Notes: generated by a model not told the origin, from the letters alone. A DNA stretch of 64,000 bases from Solitalea koreensis (GCF_900182575.1 NZ_FXSZ01000001.1:124001-188000), one strand, 5' to 3'. Positions 17,470 through 27,316 are shown, counted from the first letter of the stretch. Made by a program: numbers and translations.

Positions 17470-18072
17470 TTGAAAATTCTGGAAGACGACCTACAGAAGC
17501 AATTGCTTACAAGGCTGAAACAGGGCGATGAATCTGCTTTTAATGCCTTGTATAAAGCGTATAGCAAGCCGCTGTATCTACGTATTTTAAGAATGGTGAA
17601 GAATGCGGAAGATGCCGATGAATTGTTACAAGAACTTTTCATTAAACTCTGGGATAACAGGAGATCAATTGATTTAGAAAAATCTTTTCAATCCTACATG
17701 TATACCATTGCCCAAAACCTTGTTTATAACTATTTCCGCAAGATAGCGAATGACCAAACACTGATAAAATCCTTGTTGGCGAATGCTACGGATTATTACC
17801 TGAATGCACAAGACCTGCTTGAAAACAAGGAAATCTCTATATTGTTGCAGCGAGCCATTGATCAGCTAACTCCACAACGAAAACAAGCATTCCAACTCTG
17901 CAAAATTGAGGGAAAAAGCTATGAAGAAACTGCAGCATTAATGGGTATTTCTACTGCTACTGTAAATAGTCATATGACCAAATCATTCCAGTCTATAAAA
18001 GATTATCTACTTGAGCATCAAAATGTTTACACTTTACTATTTATAGCTTATATGGTAGCTGGGATAGGATAG
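17470..18072 (+). CDS. ECF (FecI-like) RNA polymerase sigma factor
   Basis: The gene encodes 200 residues and appears to start with TTG: a stop codon lies six codons upstream and no ATG is available near the conserved N-terminus (KILEDDLQKQLLTRLKQGDESAF). Region 2 is about 22-90 (YKAYSKPLYLRILRMVKNAEDADELLQELFIKLW) and region 4 about 130-182 (IDQLTPQRKQAFQLCKIEGKSYEETAALMGISTATVNSHM). The C-terminus is hydrophobic (YTLLFIAYMVAGIG), a feature seen in this Bacteroidota subgroup. It is expected to be held by the FecR product of the divergent gene and to transcribe the SusC locus. Confidence 0.93.
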   Translation: MKILEDDLQKQLLTRLKQGDESAFNALYKAYSKPLYLRILRMVKNAEDADELLQELFIKLWDNRRSIDLEKSFQSYMYTIAQNLVYNYFRKIANDQTLIKSLLANATDYYLNAQDLLENKEISILLQRAIDQLTPQRKQAFQLCKIEGKSYEETAALMGISTATVNSHMTKSFQSIKDYLLEHQNVYTLLFIAYMVAGIG

Positions 18073-18160
18073 TTTTACAGATTGGAGATAATTGTTATTA
18101 CATAAAGTACTTGCCTAAAAATATCATTTCCAGGCTATTTTTTAGTTAAAAGCCAAATCA

Positions 18161-18457
18161 TCAAGGTTCTTTTATATAGAAAATGTCAAAGGCAATACCA
18201 TTGGCCATTTCTTCCACTTCTTTTGCATCAATCACAAAAACTGCTTTACGCTGTTCAAAGGGAATGGTAGCGGCATGATCAAGTGTTGCATCAAAATCTT
18301 CTTTGGAAGGATACAAATAATATAGGCTCTCTTCGCCTAAATCATTAATAGGATCGTCGGAAGGAAATTGAGTCATAATAATTTTCTTATATCCCGCAGC
18401 TTTCCATCTGGAAAGCACTTCCGAATTGAATTGCATTAAATCATCCTCGTTCATCAT
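18161..18457 (-). CDS. Conserved-looking small acidic protein, unknown function
   Basis: A 98-residue cytoplasmic protein without signal or membrane segment. It is acidic at both ends (MMNEDDLMQFNSEVL; EVEEMANGIAFDIFYIKEP) and has regular alternating strands and helices, for example KKIIMTQFPSD, EESLYYLYPS and KAVFVIDAKEV. I do not recognise a family. The good coding composition and a proper ATG pair (MM) make it likely to be real. It is convergent with the sigma gene, 88 bases away, and 59 bases downstream of the TMEM175 gene on the same strand. Confidence 0.6.
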   Translation of the reverse strand: MMNEDDLMQFNSEVLSRWKAAGYKKIIMTQFPSDDPINDLGEESLYYLYPSKEDFDATLDHAATIPFEQRKAVFVIDAKEVEEMANGIAFDIFYIKEP

Positions 18458-18516
18458 TTCTTTATAGCGTTGATCTGTTCCAATTTACCAAGAATTTTAA
18501 AATGCAGCTTCATAAA

Positions 18517-19104
18517 TTAGTCGATTTTGTTTTTGAGCACTCGTTCAATGCGGCGGTCAGGGACCAGCCAAATCAAGGCTACTAATACGTACAGTGCCCC
18601 CGACATCAAAGGACTGATGAAAGCAAAGAAGATTCCAATCAAATAGATAAGCAGCGACATTTTCCCTTTAATATCTTTACCGATGGCTTCAGAAAGCAAA
18701 GAGTTCTGATCATGTTGTTTCATCAACAGCAATTGCAATATAGTATAAGCAACGGCCGCCATCAAAAGTATTATACCGTACAAAGCCATTGTTGTCGGAG
18801 CAAAATGACTTTCGCCCATCCAACGGGTAGCAAAAGGCACCAACGACAACCAAAAAAGTAAATGCAGATTGGCCCATAAGATACTTCCGCTCATCACCTT
18901 TTCTATGGTATTTAGTAAGTGATGATGGTTGTTCCAATAAATACCGATATAAATAAAACTTAAAAGATAACTTAGAAATACCGGATAAAGCGATACTAAG
19001 GCATTGAAATCATGACTGAGCGGAACCTTAATTTCCAATACCATAATGGTAATGATAATGGCCAATACGCCGTCGCTAAATGCTTCCAGTCGTCCTTTTC
19101 TCAT
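18517..19104 (-). CDS. TMEM175-family (DUF1211) potassium channel-like protein
   Basis: The ATG at 19104 gives 195 residues starting MRKGRLEAFSDGVLAIIITI, which carries the family hallmark FSD near the start of the first helix. The frame is open a further 61 codons upstream but those residues look random, so the internal ATG is chosen. About six hydrophobic helices follow (YPVFLSYLLSFIYIGIYW, NLHLLFWLSLVPFATRWM, MALYGIILLMAAVAYTILQLL, LLIYLIGIFFAFISPLM, YVLVALIWLVPD). Bacterial TMEM175 homologues are leak-type potassium channels of the inner membrane. The upstream 224 bases contain no gene. Confidence 0.88.
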   Translation of the reverse strand: MRKGRLEAFSDGVLAIIITIMVLEIKVPLSHDFNALVSLYPVFLSYLLSFIYIGIYWNNHHHLLNTIEKVMSGSILWANLHLLFWLSLVPFATRWMGESHFAPTTMALYGIILLMAAVAYTILQLLLMKQHDQNSLLSEAIGKDIKGKMSLLIYLIGIFFAFISPLMSGALYVLVALIWLVPDRRIERVLKNKID

Positions 19105-19328
19105 AAACCCAAATCTATTATTACATATGTAGTGATGTTTTACCCTTGTGTCTTTTATCTTGTTACAAAGTCGCCATATCAAATTAAACATCATGAGGAC
19201 CCGGCTCTCGACGTTCAAAATTGAAAGGGGCCAATGGCACGGATGCTGCCTGAGCTGCATATCCTTTTGTTTTGTATCATAGATCATTACTTAGAAAAAC
19301 GTAATTATCCGAGCAACAGCAATCCAAT

Positions 19329-19697
19329 TTATTTGTTTACGAAATAGTACTTAATGATCACTTTTTTTAGTTCACGCTCGAGAATCATTTCCGTAAACCG
19401 TTCAGCTTTTGCAATGGACTCATCCATAGCAAATACCTGTTTTGCAGCTTGTTCAGGAATATCAATACGGTACAGTAAAATGAAAAATTTATCAGAATGT
19501 TTTTCAATTAACTCTTGTATGACCGGCAACAGCCTGCTTTTTAAATCATCATAAATGGCAGGCGGTAAATTGGACAAATCAGGCTGAATGCCAACCTCAT
19601 TAAAATCTTTTTGAAGCTGCATAATCAAACCTTCTAAAAGTTTTTTCTGTTTTTTAGCAAGCTCCATATTGAGCAATTGTTTATTCAGATCGTCCAT
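19329..19697 (-). CDS. Helical cytoplasmic protein, unknown function
   Basis: The ATG at 19697 (MDDLNKQLL) gives 122 residues; an upstream ATG at 19748 would add 17 residues that look less natural. The protein is strongly helical and charged, with a central PPAIYDDLKSRLLPVIQELIEKHSDKFFILLYRIDIPEQ and a basic C-terminus (RELKKVIIKYYFVNK). I do not recognise a named family; similar small proteins sit near murI in Bacteroidota, though I cannot confirm it here. It is divergent from murI, with about 90 bases between starts, so the two may share a control region. Confidence 0.6.
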   Translation of the reverse strand: MDDLNKQLLNMELAKKQKKLLEGLIMQLQKDFNEVGIQPDLSNLPPAIYDDLKSRLLPVIQELIEKHSDKFFILLYRIDIPEQAAKQVFAMDESIAKAERFTEMILERELKKVIIKYYFVNK

Positions 19698-19763
19698 GAT
19701 TCTAAATTTACACATATATTTTCCATAATTTATTTTCCCTTTTTCCACTTAGTACTTTTTTAT

Positions 19764-19771
19764 CATCTTTG
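19764..19771 (+). promoter_or_regulatory. -7 promoter box of murI
   Basis: CATCTTTG differs from TAnnTTTG only at the first base (TATCATCTTTGCC in context). The inferred transcription start is about 15 bases before the murI ATG. Confidence 0.45.
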
Positions 19772-19789
19772 CCCCCATACTCAAAACTT

Positions 19790-20614
19790 ATGCAACAAGG
19801 GGCTATTGGTGTTTTTGATTCTGGATACGGAGGATTAACAGTTCTGAAAGAGTTTGTTAAGCAATTACCTGAATACGATTACTTGTATTTAGGAGATAAC
19901 GCACGCACTCCTTATGGAACCCGTTCATTTGAAACCGTACACCAATACACATTGGAATGCGTAAAGCATTTGTTTGACAGTGGGTGCAGACTGGTTATTT
20001 TAGCCTGTAACACGGCTTCTGCAAAAGCATTGAGGAGCATTCAACAGCAGGATCTTCCAACTATTGATCCTTCACGCAGAGTATTGGGGGTAATTCGCCC
20101 GACGGCCGAGATTGTTGGCAATTTTACAAAAACCGGTAAAGTTGGCATTCTGGGAACTGCCGGAACGGTGGCTTCGCAATCCTATCCAATAGAAATTGAA
20201 AAGTTTTATCCGGAAATCAACGTTTTTCAAGAAGCCTGCCCGATGTGGGTCCCACTAGTGGAGAACAATGAATTTGATAGCTCCGGAGCCGACTACTTTG
20301 TCCAAAAACACATTGATCAGTTAATGGCCCAATCAGCTGATATTGATACCGTGGTTTTGGGCTGCACTCATTATCCCTTGCTTATTAATAAAATCAAGCA
20401 GTTTTTGCCTTCAGCTGTTACTGTTTTATCACAAGGCGAAATTGTAGCGCAAGGTTTAATGGATTACTTGCAACGTCATCCGGAAGTGGAAACATTGTGC
20501 AGCAAAAATGGTAATCGCCGTTTCTTAACCACCGATTCAACCGAAGTGTTCGATCAACATGCAAGCATCTTTTTTGGAGAACCAGTTAAATCAGAGCATT
20601 TGGCTTTACAATAA
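19790..20614 (+). CDS. murI: Glutamate racemase
   Basis: The ATG at 19790 gives 274 residues starting MQQGAIGVFDSGYGGLTVLK; a TTG 21 bases upstream is not needed. Catalytic and binding residues are visible: Asp 10 and Ser 11 (FDSGYGG), Cys 73 (LACNTASAKAL), and Cys 192 (GCTHYPLLI). The substrate-side motif DNARTPYGTRS is present. The enzyme interconverts L- and D-glutamate for peptidoglycan synthesis in the cytoplasm. The length is normal. The gene is likely transcribed alone; a gap of about 240 bases separates it from the epimerase gene. Confidence 0.97.
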   Translation: MQQGAIGVFDSGYGGLTVLKEFVKQLPEYDYLYLGDNARTPYGTRSFETVHQYTLECVKHLFDSGCRLVILACNTASAKALRSIQQQDLPTIDPSRRVLGVIRPTAEIVGNFTKTGKVGILGTAGTVASQSYPIEIEKFYPEINVFQEACPMWVPLVENNEFDSSGADYFVQKHIDQLMAQSADIDTVVLGCTHYPLLINKIKQFLPSAVTVLSQGEIVAQGLMDYLQRHPEVETLCSKNGNRRFLTTDSTEVFDQHASIFFGEPVKSEHLALQ

Positions 20615-20853
20615 GAGGACCGGTTTGTTCAACGTTTTTTTGAAGTGGCATACGCCCCTTATGGATAACCTGGATTAAAGGCTTATGTCCACGCCTCTTT
20701 ATCATCCATTATAATTGCTATCAATTTATAGACCAGATAGGGCATTCGAATTGGTTAACACACGATTCTTTTCTTTCTTGAAAATTGCTACGGCTTTCCT
20801 TTTTTTCCTGAACTGCAATCATTAATTTAAACGTTCACAGAACAACCATTTTA

Positions 20854-21951
20854 ATGGAAATCAAAATCACAGAAATAGAAATTTACAAATTTGGCATAGC
20901 CATGCCGCCATTTGTGATCTCTTCAGGCGTAATAGAAAAAGCACAAAATACCTTAATTAAAATCTACACCAATCAAAATATTTATGGATTGGGTGAATGT
21001 TCGGCCTTTGTGATGCTAGTTGGAGAGACACAAAACAGCGATTTTGAGCTGGCTAAAGATTTTGCCCGTATTTGGAAAGGTAAAAATCCATTGGAAATCG
21101 AGCGGCGCATGCTTGAATTAAACACGTACGCAGTTCACAACCCAACGATTAAAAGTGCTTTTGATATGGCCTTGCATGATATCGCTGCAAAGTATGCTCA
21201 AATGCCTCTTTATCAGTTTTTAGGAGGGCGAAAGAAAACTATTGAAACAGACCATACCATCGGCATTGATACCCCTGATATCATGGCCGCGCAAGCAGTT
21301 TTATTGAAATCAATGAAAGCGAATATCATTAAAATAAAACTAGGAAGAGGTAAAGACGATGTATATCGGGTAAAAGCAGTGCGTGAAGCTATTGGGAGTT
21401 CGCCTACACTTCGGGTCGATGCCAATCAGGGTTGGGATTTCAGAACGGCTTTGTATGTTTTAGATCGTATTGCTGAATATGACATACAATTATGTGAAGA
21501 GCCCGTAAAATATTGGAATAACATCGATTTAAAAAGAATTACCGATCGCTCACCTATACCCATCTCGGCTGATGAATCGGTTAAAGATCATCACGATGCA
21601 CAGCGGTTGGCAGCGATGAAAGCTTGCGATTATTTCAATATAAAACTTGCCAAAAGCGGAGGCATGCGTACGGCTATAAAAATCAACGGCATTGCAGAGG
21701 CTGCCGGAATGAAGTGCATGCTGGGAGGCATGTGTGAATCACGCATTGCACTATCGGCAAACGCTCATTTTGCAATGTCACTTGAAAACATTCAATTCTA
21801 CGATCTGGATACAGCTTTACTATTAAAAGAAGATCCCTGCATTGGAGGCGCACAATACAACAACTATTTAATCGATGTTCCTGACACACCTGGCATTGGA
21901 GCTGATGTAGACGAAGCCTTTTTGAAAACCTGTGAGCGAGTGGGCATTTAA
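20854..21951 (+). CDS. Dipeptide epimerase (enolase superfamily, L-Ala-D/L-Glu type)
   Basis: A 365-residue protein of the mandelate racemase/muconate lactonizing enzyme family. The catalytic lysine pair is visible as IIKIKLGRG (Lys 160, Lys 162), metal ligands as LRVDANQGW (Asp 189), LCEEPV (Glu 215/216) and ISADESV (Asp 240), and the opposite base Lys 264 (FNIKLAKSGG). The KxK arrangement and the DANQGW and LGGMCESRIA motifs fit L-Ala-D/L-Glu epimerases. These recycle muropeptides released from peptidoglycan, which suits the nearby murI, but specificity within the family is inferred. The ATG is close after a stop-rich leader. Confidence 0.88.
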   Translation: MEIKITEIEIYKFGIAMPPFVISSGVIEKAQNTLIKIYTNQNIYGLGECSAFVMLVGETQNSDFELAKDFARIWKGKNPLEIERRMLELNTYAVHNPTIKSAFDMALHDIAAKYAQMPLYQFLGGRKKTIETDHTIGIDTPDIMAAQAVLLKSMKANIIKIKLGRGKDDVYRVKAVREAIGSSPTLRVDANQGWDFRTALYVLDRIAEYDIQLCEEPVKYWNNIDLKRITDRSPIPISADESVKDHHDAQRLAAMKACDYFNIKLAKSGGMRTAIKINGIAEAAGMKCMLGGMCESRIALSANAHFAMSLENIQFYDLDTALLLKEDPCIGGAQYNNYLIDVPDTPGIGADVDEAFLKTCERVGI

Positions 21952-22071
21952 CAAAAACAACTTGGGGAATTCGAGCTATTGAATTGAATACTAAAATCCT
22001 ATAGAGCTTCATTTTTTTGCTGTAGATTTAAGTATGTTTAAAAATATATTCTAAATCACTATTTAAATCTT

Positions 22072-24174
22072 ATGAAGAAAATGGTCTTATTGACGGGGTT
22101 GCTTACTGCACACCTGACTCTTTTTGCTGAGCACAGATTAGCGCCGGCAGATTCGAATATTGTACTGAAACATTATTTTGCTTCCTATACCAAAAAAATG
22201 AATCTCATTGATACTAAGCTTGATCTTAGTTTTAATTGGGACAGCGCCTTTGTGTATGGAAAAGCTACACTGCAGCTAAAGCCTTATTTTTATGCTACCG
22301 ACAGTTTGGTTCTTAATGCCAATAGCTTTAAGATAAACAAAGTGACACTATTGAACGGCAAATCAACTGATTTAAAGTATAGTTATGATGGAAGTTTATT
22401 AAAAATAGCGCTCGATAAAATTTACTCAAAAAACCAGGTATTTAATGTTTATATTGAATACACGGCTATGCCTTATAAAGCAAAGCTTAAAAATGAAAGT
22501 ATCGTGGCTACGCATGGCGTGTATTTCACCAACCATGATCCTTCCAATAAAGATCTTCCAAAACAAATTTGGTCACAAGGTGAAACGGAAGGAAATTCAT
22601 TTTGGTTCCCTACCATTAATGGACCTCAAACCAAAATGACTCAACAAATTACGCTTACCGTCGACAAACAATACACTACTCTTTCAAACGGGTTGATGAT
22701 TAGTTCAAAAGAAAATGCCAATGGCACTCGTACTGATGTTTGGAAACAAGATAAACCAAGTAGTACTTATCTTACCATGATTGCTGTTGGCGATTTTAAA
22801 GTAGTTAAAGACAAATGGCGTAATAAAGAAGTAAGTTACTATGTAAATCCAAAACTTGAACCTTTTGTAAAAGAAAACTTTGGTCAAACTCCACAAATGA
22901 TCGATTTCTTCTCAAAAATTTTAAAAACCGATTACCCCTGGGATAAGTACTCACAAGTTGTTGCCTACGGTTATTTAGGAGGAGCGATGGAAAACACCTC
23001 TGCAACACTGCACGGAGTTGAAGTAATGGCTCTTAATCATGACAAAAACTCATTATTGCAAGCAGAAAGCGTTGTTGCCCATGAATTGTTTCACCAATGG
23101 TTTGGCGATCTGGTAACTTGTGAATCATGGCCAAATATTCCCTTAAATGAATCATTTGCGACCTACGGAGCCTATCTGTGGCTAGCCCACAACCACGGTA
23201 GGGAGGCGGCAGATTATGATTTATTAAAAGGATTAAGCAATTATTATAATAACCCGCATTTTACAGATCTTACTCCTATTCGTTTTAGTTTAAATGATCC
23301 GGACGAAATGTTCGATCCGGTTTCATATCCTAAAGGCGGCGCAATTTTACACATGTTGCGAAACTATGTTGGAGATGAGGCTTTCTTTGAGTCATTGCAT
23401 CGTTATTTAGAGCAAAACAAATTTAAAACGGCTGAAATTCATAACCTGCGTTTAGCTTTTGAAGAAGTTACAGGTGAAGATTTAAACTGGTTCTTTAATC
23501 AATGGTTCTTACAGCCAGGTCATCCGGTTTTAAACGTGGATTATAAATATGACGAAACTGCTAAAAAATTAAAGGTTTCGATCAAACAAAATCAGGACTT
23601 AAGCAAGTATCCGCTTTATCGCTTGCCTATCGTGCTTGACATTTACACTAGTGGTAAAATCGAACAACGCAGTATTGAACTTACCAATCAATCACAAAGC
23701 TTCGTTGTTAATTTTCCTCAGAAACCGGATTTGGTCAATATTAATCCAGACCATTTGTTTGTGGCTAAAATATCGGATAATAAAACGCCCGAACAATGGG
23801 TAGAGTTATTTAAGCGTTCGGCATTAATGAATGATAAATTAACTGCTATAAAAAACCTATCTGAGCTAAAAGACAATGCTATGGCGCAACAGTTCATGCT
23901 GGCTCAATTGAACGAAAAAGATTGGATGGTACGTTCTTTCGTTATTTCAGCACTTAATAAAAACTCCGTGAATTTAATTCATGATAATTTATATAAACGT
24001 TTGACTGAAATGGCCAAAACTGATGAAGTAGGCATCAACAAAATCATTGCCTTAGTGCGAATAAATCAACTATTCCCTGAACAAAACAATAAAGCTTTAT
24101 TCACTGAACTTGCTAATGATAAAGACGAGCAGGTAAAAACTGTAGCTGCTAATCTATTAAAAAGTTTGAATTAA
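22072..24174 (+). CDS. M1-family aminopeptidase
   Basis: A 700-residue secreted metallopeptidase. An N-terminal signal (KKMVLLTGLLTAHLTLFAE) is followed by the N-terminal beta domain; the substrate-binding GGAMEN is at 303-308 and the zinc site HELFHQWFGDL at 337-347 (His 337, His 341) with Glu 360 in NESFATY. The C-terminal ~170 residues include a beta-sandwich and HEAT-like helices (LIHDNLYKRLTEMAKTDEVG). It would release N-terminal amino acids from peptides in the periplasm. A terminator follows at about 24190. Confidence 0.95.
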   Translation: MKKMVLLTGLLTAHLTLFAEHRLAPADSNIVLKHYFASYTKKMNLIDTKLDLSFNWDSAFVYGKATLQLKPYFYATDSLVLNANSFKINKVTLLNGKSTDLKYSYDGSLLKIALDKIYSKNQVFNVYIEYTAMPYKAKLKNESIVATHGVYFTNHDPSNKDLPKQIWSQGETEGNSFWFPTINGPQTKMTQQITLTVDKQYTTLSNGLMISSKENANGTRTDVWKQDKPSSTYLTMIAVGDFKVVKDKWRNKEVSYYVNPKLEPFVKENFGQTPQMIDFFSKILKTDYPWDKYSQVVAYGYLGGAMENTSATLHGVEVMALNHDKNSLLQAESVVAHELFHQWFGDLVTCESWPNIPLNESFATYGAYLWLAHNHGREAADYDLLKGLSNYYNNPHFTDLTPIRFSLNDPDEMFDPVSYPKGGAILHMLRNYVGDEAFFESLHRYLEQNKFKTAEIHNLRLAFEEVTGEDLNWFFNQWFLQPGHPVLNVDYKYDETAKKLKVSIKQNQDLSKYPLYRLPIVLDIYTSGKIEQRSIELTNQSQSFVVNFPQKPDLVNINPDHLFVAKISDNKTPEQWVELFKRSALMNDKLTAIKNLSELKDNAMAQQFMLAQLNEKDWMVRSFVISALNKNSVNLIHDNLYKRLTEMAKTDEVGINKIIALVRINQLFPEQNNKALFTELANDKDEQVKTVAANLLKSLN

Positions 24175-24189
24175 GAATCGCTTCCCCTA

Positions 24190-24240
24190 ACCCAAAACTG
24201 CTTTTGAGCACTCATTTGCAGTTTTGGGCTACTTTTTACC
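24190..24240 (+). terminator. Terminator after the aminopeptidase gene
   Basis: An 11-bp perfect stem (CCCAAAACTGC / GCAGTTTTGGG, arms 24191-24201 and 24218-24228) is followed by CTACTTTTTACC. The T-run is short, so efficiency is uncertain. Confidence 0.6.
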
Positions 24241-24364
24241 AAAGAACACTCCAACTGACCCAGTCCATAGCTACTGAAATATTCTCTCAGGAGTTGAGGC
24301 AATTATGCATCATAGCTAGTAATTTTACAGATTAATTCCACATTGGCGACAGACACAAATTAAC

Positions 24365-27292
24365 ATGAGCGAGCTGCTTAAAAAATTTTCAAAAGAACTA
24401 GAAGGCGAAATCCATTACGATACATTTAACCGTATTCTTTACGCAACCGATGCCTCTATGTACCGGGAAATGCCTCAGGCGGTTGTCTATCCTAAAAACA
24501 ATAATGATCTCAAAAAAGTAGTAAAATTTGCTCAGAAACATAACCTAGGAATAATCCCCAGAGCTGCAGGAACGTCATTGGCCGGACAAGTTGTTGGAAA
24601 TGGAATCGTGGTAGAAGTAGCCAAACATTTTACCCAACTGCTCGAAGTAAATGAAAAGGAACGTTGGTGCCGCGTTCAACCCGGGATTATTCGTGATGAC
24701 CTCAATCTTCAACTAAAAAAACACGGGCTATTATTTGGCCCGGAAACATCCACTGCTAACCGCGCAATGATTGGCGGCATGATTGGTAATAATTCCTGTG
24801 GATTACATTCTATTATTTGGGGTAGCACGCGTGATCACCTCATTTCATGCAAAGTAATTTTGAGTGATGGTTCTGAAACTGAATTCAAAGAACTCACACC
24901 TGAAGAATTCAAGCAAAAACTGACCTTAAAGAATCTGGAAGGAAATATCTACCGAAAAATTTACGAGGAACTTTCAGTTGCCGATACTCAAGAAGAGATT
25001 CAAAATGAATTTCCCAAACCTCATATTCCGCGCAGAAACAATGGATATGCAATTGATTTGTTATTACGTTCCAATATTTTCACACCAAGCGGACCCAACT
25101 TTAACATGTGCAAGCTTATTGCAGGTTCAGAAGGAACATTGTGTTTGATTACCGAAGCTAAACTCCGGCTCGAACCCTTGCCGCCCAAAGTAATTGGTTG
25201 CGTGGCCATGCATTTTAATGATATAATTGAATCGTTAAAAGCCAATGTGATTGCCGTGAACTATAAACCGGGAGCTTCTGAGCTTATAGATGATTACACG
25301 GTAAAACTTGCCCGAACGAACCCAACCGCCAGCCAAAACAGTCAGTGGATTATCGGTGACCCTAAATCCGTAATCATTGTTGAATTTGCTCGCAACAGCA
25401 AAGAAGAGATAGAAGAAGTGGCGAATAGTATGGTTGCAGAAATTAAATCTGCAGGCTTAGGCTACGCTTTTCCTATTTTTTACAATGACGACACTAAACC
25501 GCTTTGGGACTTACGCAAAGCAGTTTTAGGCTTAATGTACTCAGGAGCAAGTGATGTAAAACCGGTAAATTTAGTTGAAGATTGTTCTGTAGATGTGATT
25601 GATCTTCCGGAGTTCTACGATCAGCACCAACAACTTATTAAAGCCAAAGGTGTAGAGCTTACCACTTCGGCACATTGCGGAACCGGTGAGTTACATACCT
25701 TACCTTTTATCAATTTAAAGTCAGAGCATGGCATAAAACTACTTCGCGAAATTTTGGAAGAAACCGTGGTTCTTGTAAAAAAATACAATGGATCACTTTC
25801 GGGCGAACACGGAGACGGACGTTTACGGGCTGAATTCATTCGAAAAATGGTTGGCGAGAAAAACTATGAACTCTGCCGGCAACTAAAATATACATGGGAC
25901 CCCAAAAATATCTTCAATCCCAATAAAATAGTGGACACGCCACCCATGGATGTGGATCTTCGGTATACTCCCGGACAAGAAACGCCTCTGCTTCCTACTT
26001 ATTTTAACTGGGACAAACAAGGCGGTGTAATTCGTGCTACTGAACTTTGTAACGGAACAGCAGAGTGCAAAAAATCAGGTGCTACCGGCGGAATCATGTG
26101 CCCGAGTTACATGGCCACCCTGAATGAAAAAGACACTACACGAGCGCGTGCTAATGTTTTGAGAGAATTCTTAACCCATTCCCGCAAGACAAACCGTTTT
26201 GATCAGAATGAGATTTACGAGGTGATGGATCTATGTTTGAGTTGTAAAGGTTGTAAGAGTGAATGCCCATCGAGTGTTGACGTGGCGAAATTAAAGGCCG
26301 AATTCCTACAGCATTATTACGATGCAAACGGAGCTCCTTTACGTTCAAAACTCATCGCCAATTTTACCAAAAGCATGACCGTCGCATCGAATTTTCCGCG
26401 CTTGTTCAATTTCTTTGTAACGAATAATTTCACCTCTGGTATTTTCAAAAAACTAACAGGTTTTGCTCCTAAACGCTCCATCCCTACTCTCTATAAAACA
26501 ACATTAAAACGTTGGTACAAACACAATAATCAAATGCTCAACCCTGCCGACCAAAACTATAAAGGATCGGTGTATTTGTTTTGTGATGAGTTTACTAATT
26601 TGAATGATGTGGAGATCGGCATAACGACTATTAAATTATTGAACCGACTGGGATATAACGTATTAATGACTGATCACCCTGAAAGTGGAAGAACCCAATT
26701 ATCAAAAGGTTTTGTAAAACAAGCCATACCGCTCGCAAAAGCTAATGTTGAAATTTTCAGTAAACTCATTAACGAACGAATCCCATTAATTGCCATTGAA
26801 CCTTCAATTGTTACTTGTTTTAAAGATGATTATGTGGATTTAGTGGGAGCTGAATGGGCTCTTGCTGCCGCACAATTAGCTAAAAACAGCTTAATGTTTG
26901 AAGAATTTATAGCTGATGAAATTGAAAAAGGAAAAATAACCTCAGATCAGTTTACGCAAGAAAAACGAACTGTTAAATTACATATTCATTGTCATCAGAA
27001 ATCGTTGTCATCACCAATTCCTTTGATTCAAACACTATCATTGCCACGCAACTACATAGTTATGAATTTACCAACAAGTTGCTGTGGCATGGCAGGATCA
27101 TTTGGCTATGAAGCTGAACATTACGAAGTTTCACAAACATTAGGAGAAATGGTGCTATTTCCTGCAGTACGAAATTCCTCAGAAGGAACAATAATAGCCG
27201 CATCAGGAACTTCCTGCCGCCATCAAATTAAAGATGGCACTGGAGTTCGGGCAAAACATACTGCCGAAATTCTGTACGATGCTTTGATATAA
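24365..27292 (+). CDS. FAD-binding and Fe-S oxidoreductase (GlcD-GlpC fusion type)
   Basis: A 975-residue fusion: FAD-binding PCMH domain (about 35-225, PRAAGTSLAGQVVGNG and MIGNNSCGLHSI), FAD-linked oxidase C-terminal domain (about 245-530, ending SGEHGDGRLRAEFI), a ferredoxin-like segment with two cysteine clusters (C562, C568, C579 and C624-x2-C627-x2-C630-x3-C634-P), and a C-terminal CCG domain pair (PTSCCGMAGSFGYE, CHQKSLSS). This is the architecture of D-lactate or D-2-hydroxyacid dehydrogenases that feed electrons to the respiratory chain at the inner membrane. The exact substrate is not readable from sequence. A strong terminator follows. Confidence 0.92.
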   Translation: MSELLKKFSKELEGEIHYDTFNRILYATDASMYREMPQAVVYPKNNNDLKKVVKFAQKHNLGIIPRAAGTSLAGQVVGNGIVVEVAKHFTQLLEVNEKERWCRVQPGIIRDDLNLQLKKHGLLFGPETSTANRAMIGGMIGNNSCGLHSIIWGSTRDHLISCKVILSDGSETEFKELTPEEFKQKLTLKNLEGNIYRKIYEELSVADTQEEIQNEFPKPHIPRRNNGYAIDLLLRSNIFTPSGPNFNMCKLIAGSEGTLCLITEAKLRLEPLPPKVIGCVAMHFNDIIESLKANVIAVNYKPGASELIDDYTVKLARTNPTASQNSQWIIGDPKSVIIVEFARNSKEEIEEVANSMVAEIKSAGLGYAFPIFYNDDTKPLWDLRKAVLGLMYSGASDVKPVNLVEDCSVDVIDLPEFYDQHQQLIKAKGVELTTSAHCGTGELHTLPFINLKSEHGIKLLREILEETVVLVKKYNGSLSGEHGDGRLRAEFIRKMVGEKNYELCRQLKYTWDPKNIFNPNKIVDTPPMDVDLRYTPGQETPLLPTYFNWDKQGGVIRATELCNGTAECKKSGATGGIMCPSYMATLNEKDTTRARANVLREFLTHSRKTNRFDQNEIYEVMDLCLSCKGCKSECPSSVDVAKLKAEFLQHYYDANGAPLRSKLIANFTKSMTVASNFPRLFNFFVTNNFTSGIFKKLTGFAPKRSIPTLYKTTLKRWYKHNNQMLNPADQNYKGSVYLFCDEFTNLNDVEIGITTIKLLNRLGYNVLMTDHPESGRTQLSKGFVKQAIPLAKANVEIFSKLINERIPLIAIEPSIVTCFKDDYVDLVGAEWALAAAQLAKNSLMFEEFIADEIEKGKITSDQFTQEKRTVKLHIHCHQKSLSSPIPLIQTLSLPRNYIVMNLPTSCCGMAGSFGYEAEHYEVSQTLGEMVLFPAVRNSSEGTIIAASGTSCRHQIKDGTGVRAKHTAEILYDALI

Positions 27293-27316
27293 AAGCTAGA
27301 AATATTTGTAATAAGT

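Noticed and set aside
17258..17473. 71-codon plus-strand ORF between fecR and the sigma gene
   Set aside because: It contains the probable sigma promoter and is Asn/Ser/Lys-rich without structure; more likely a control region.
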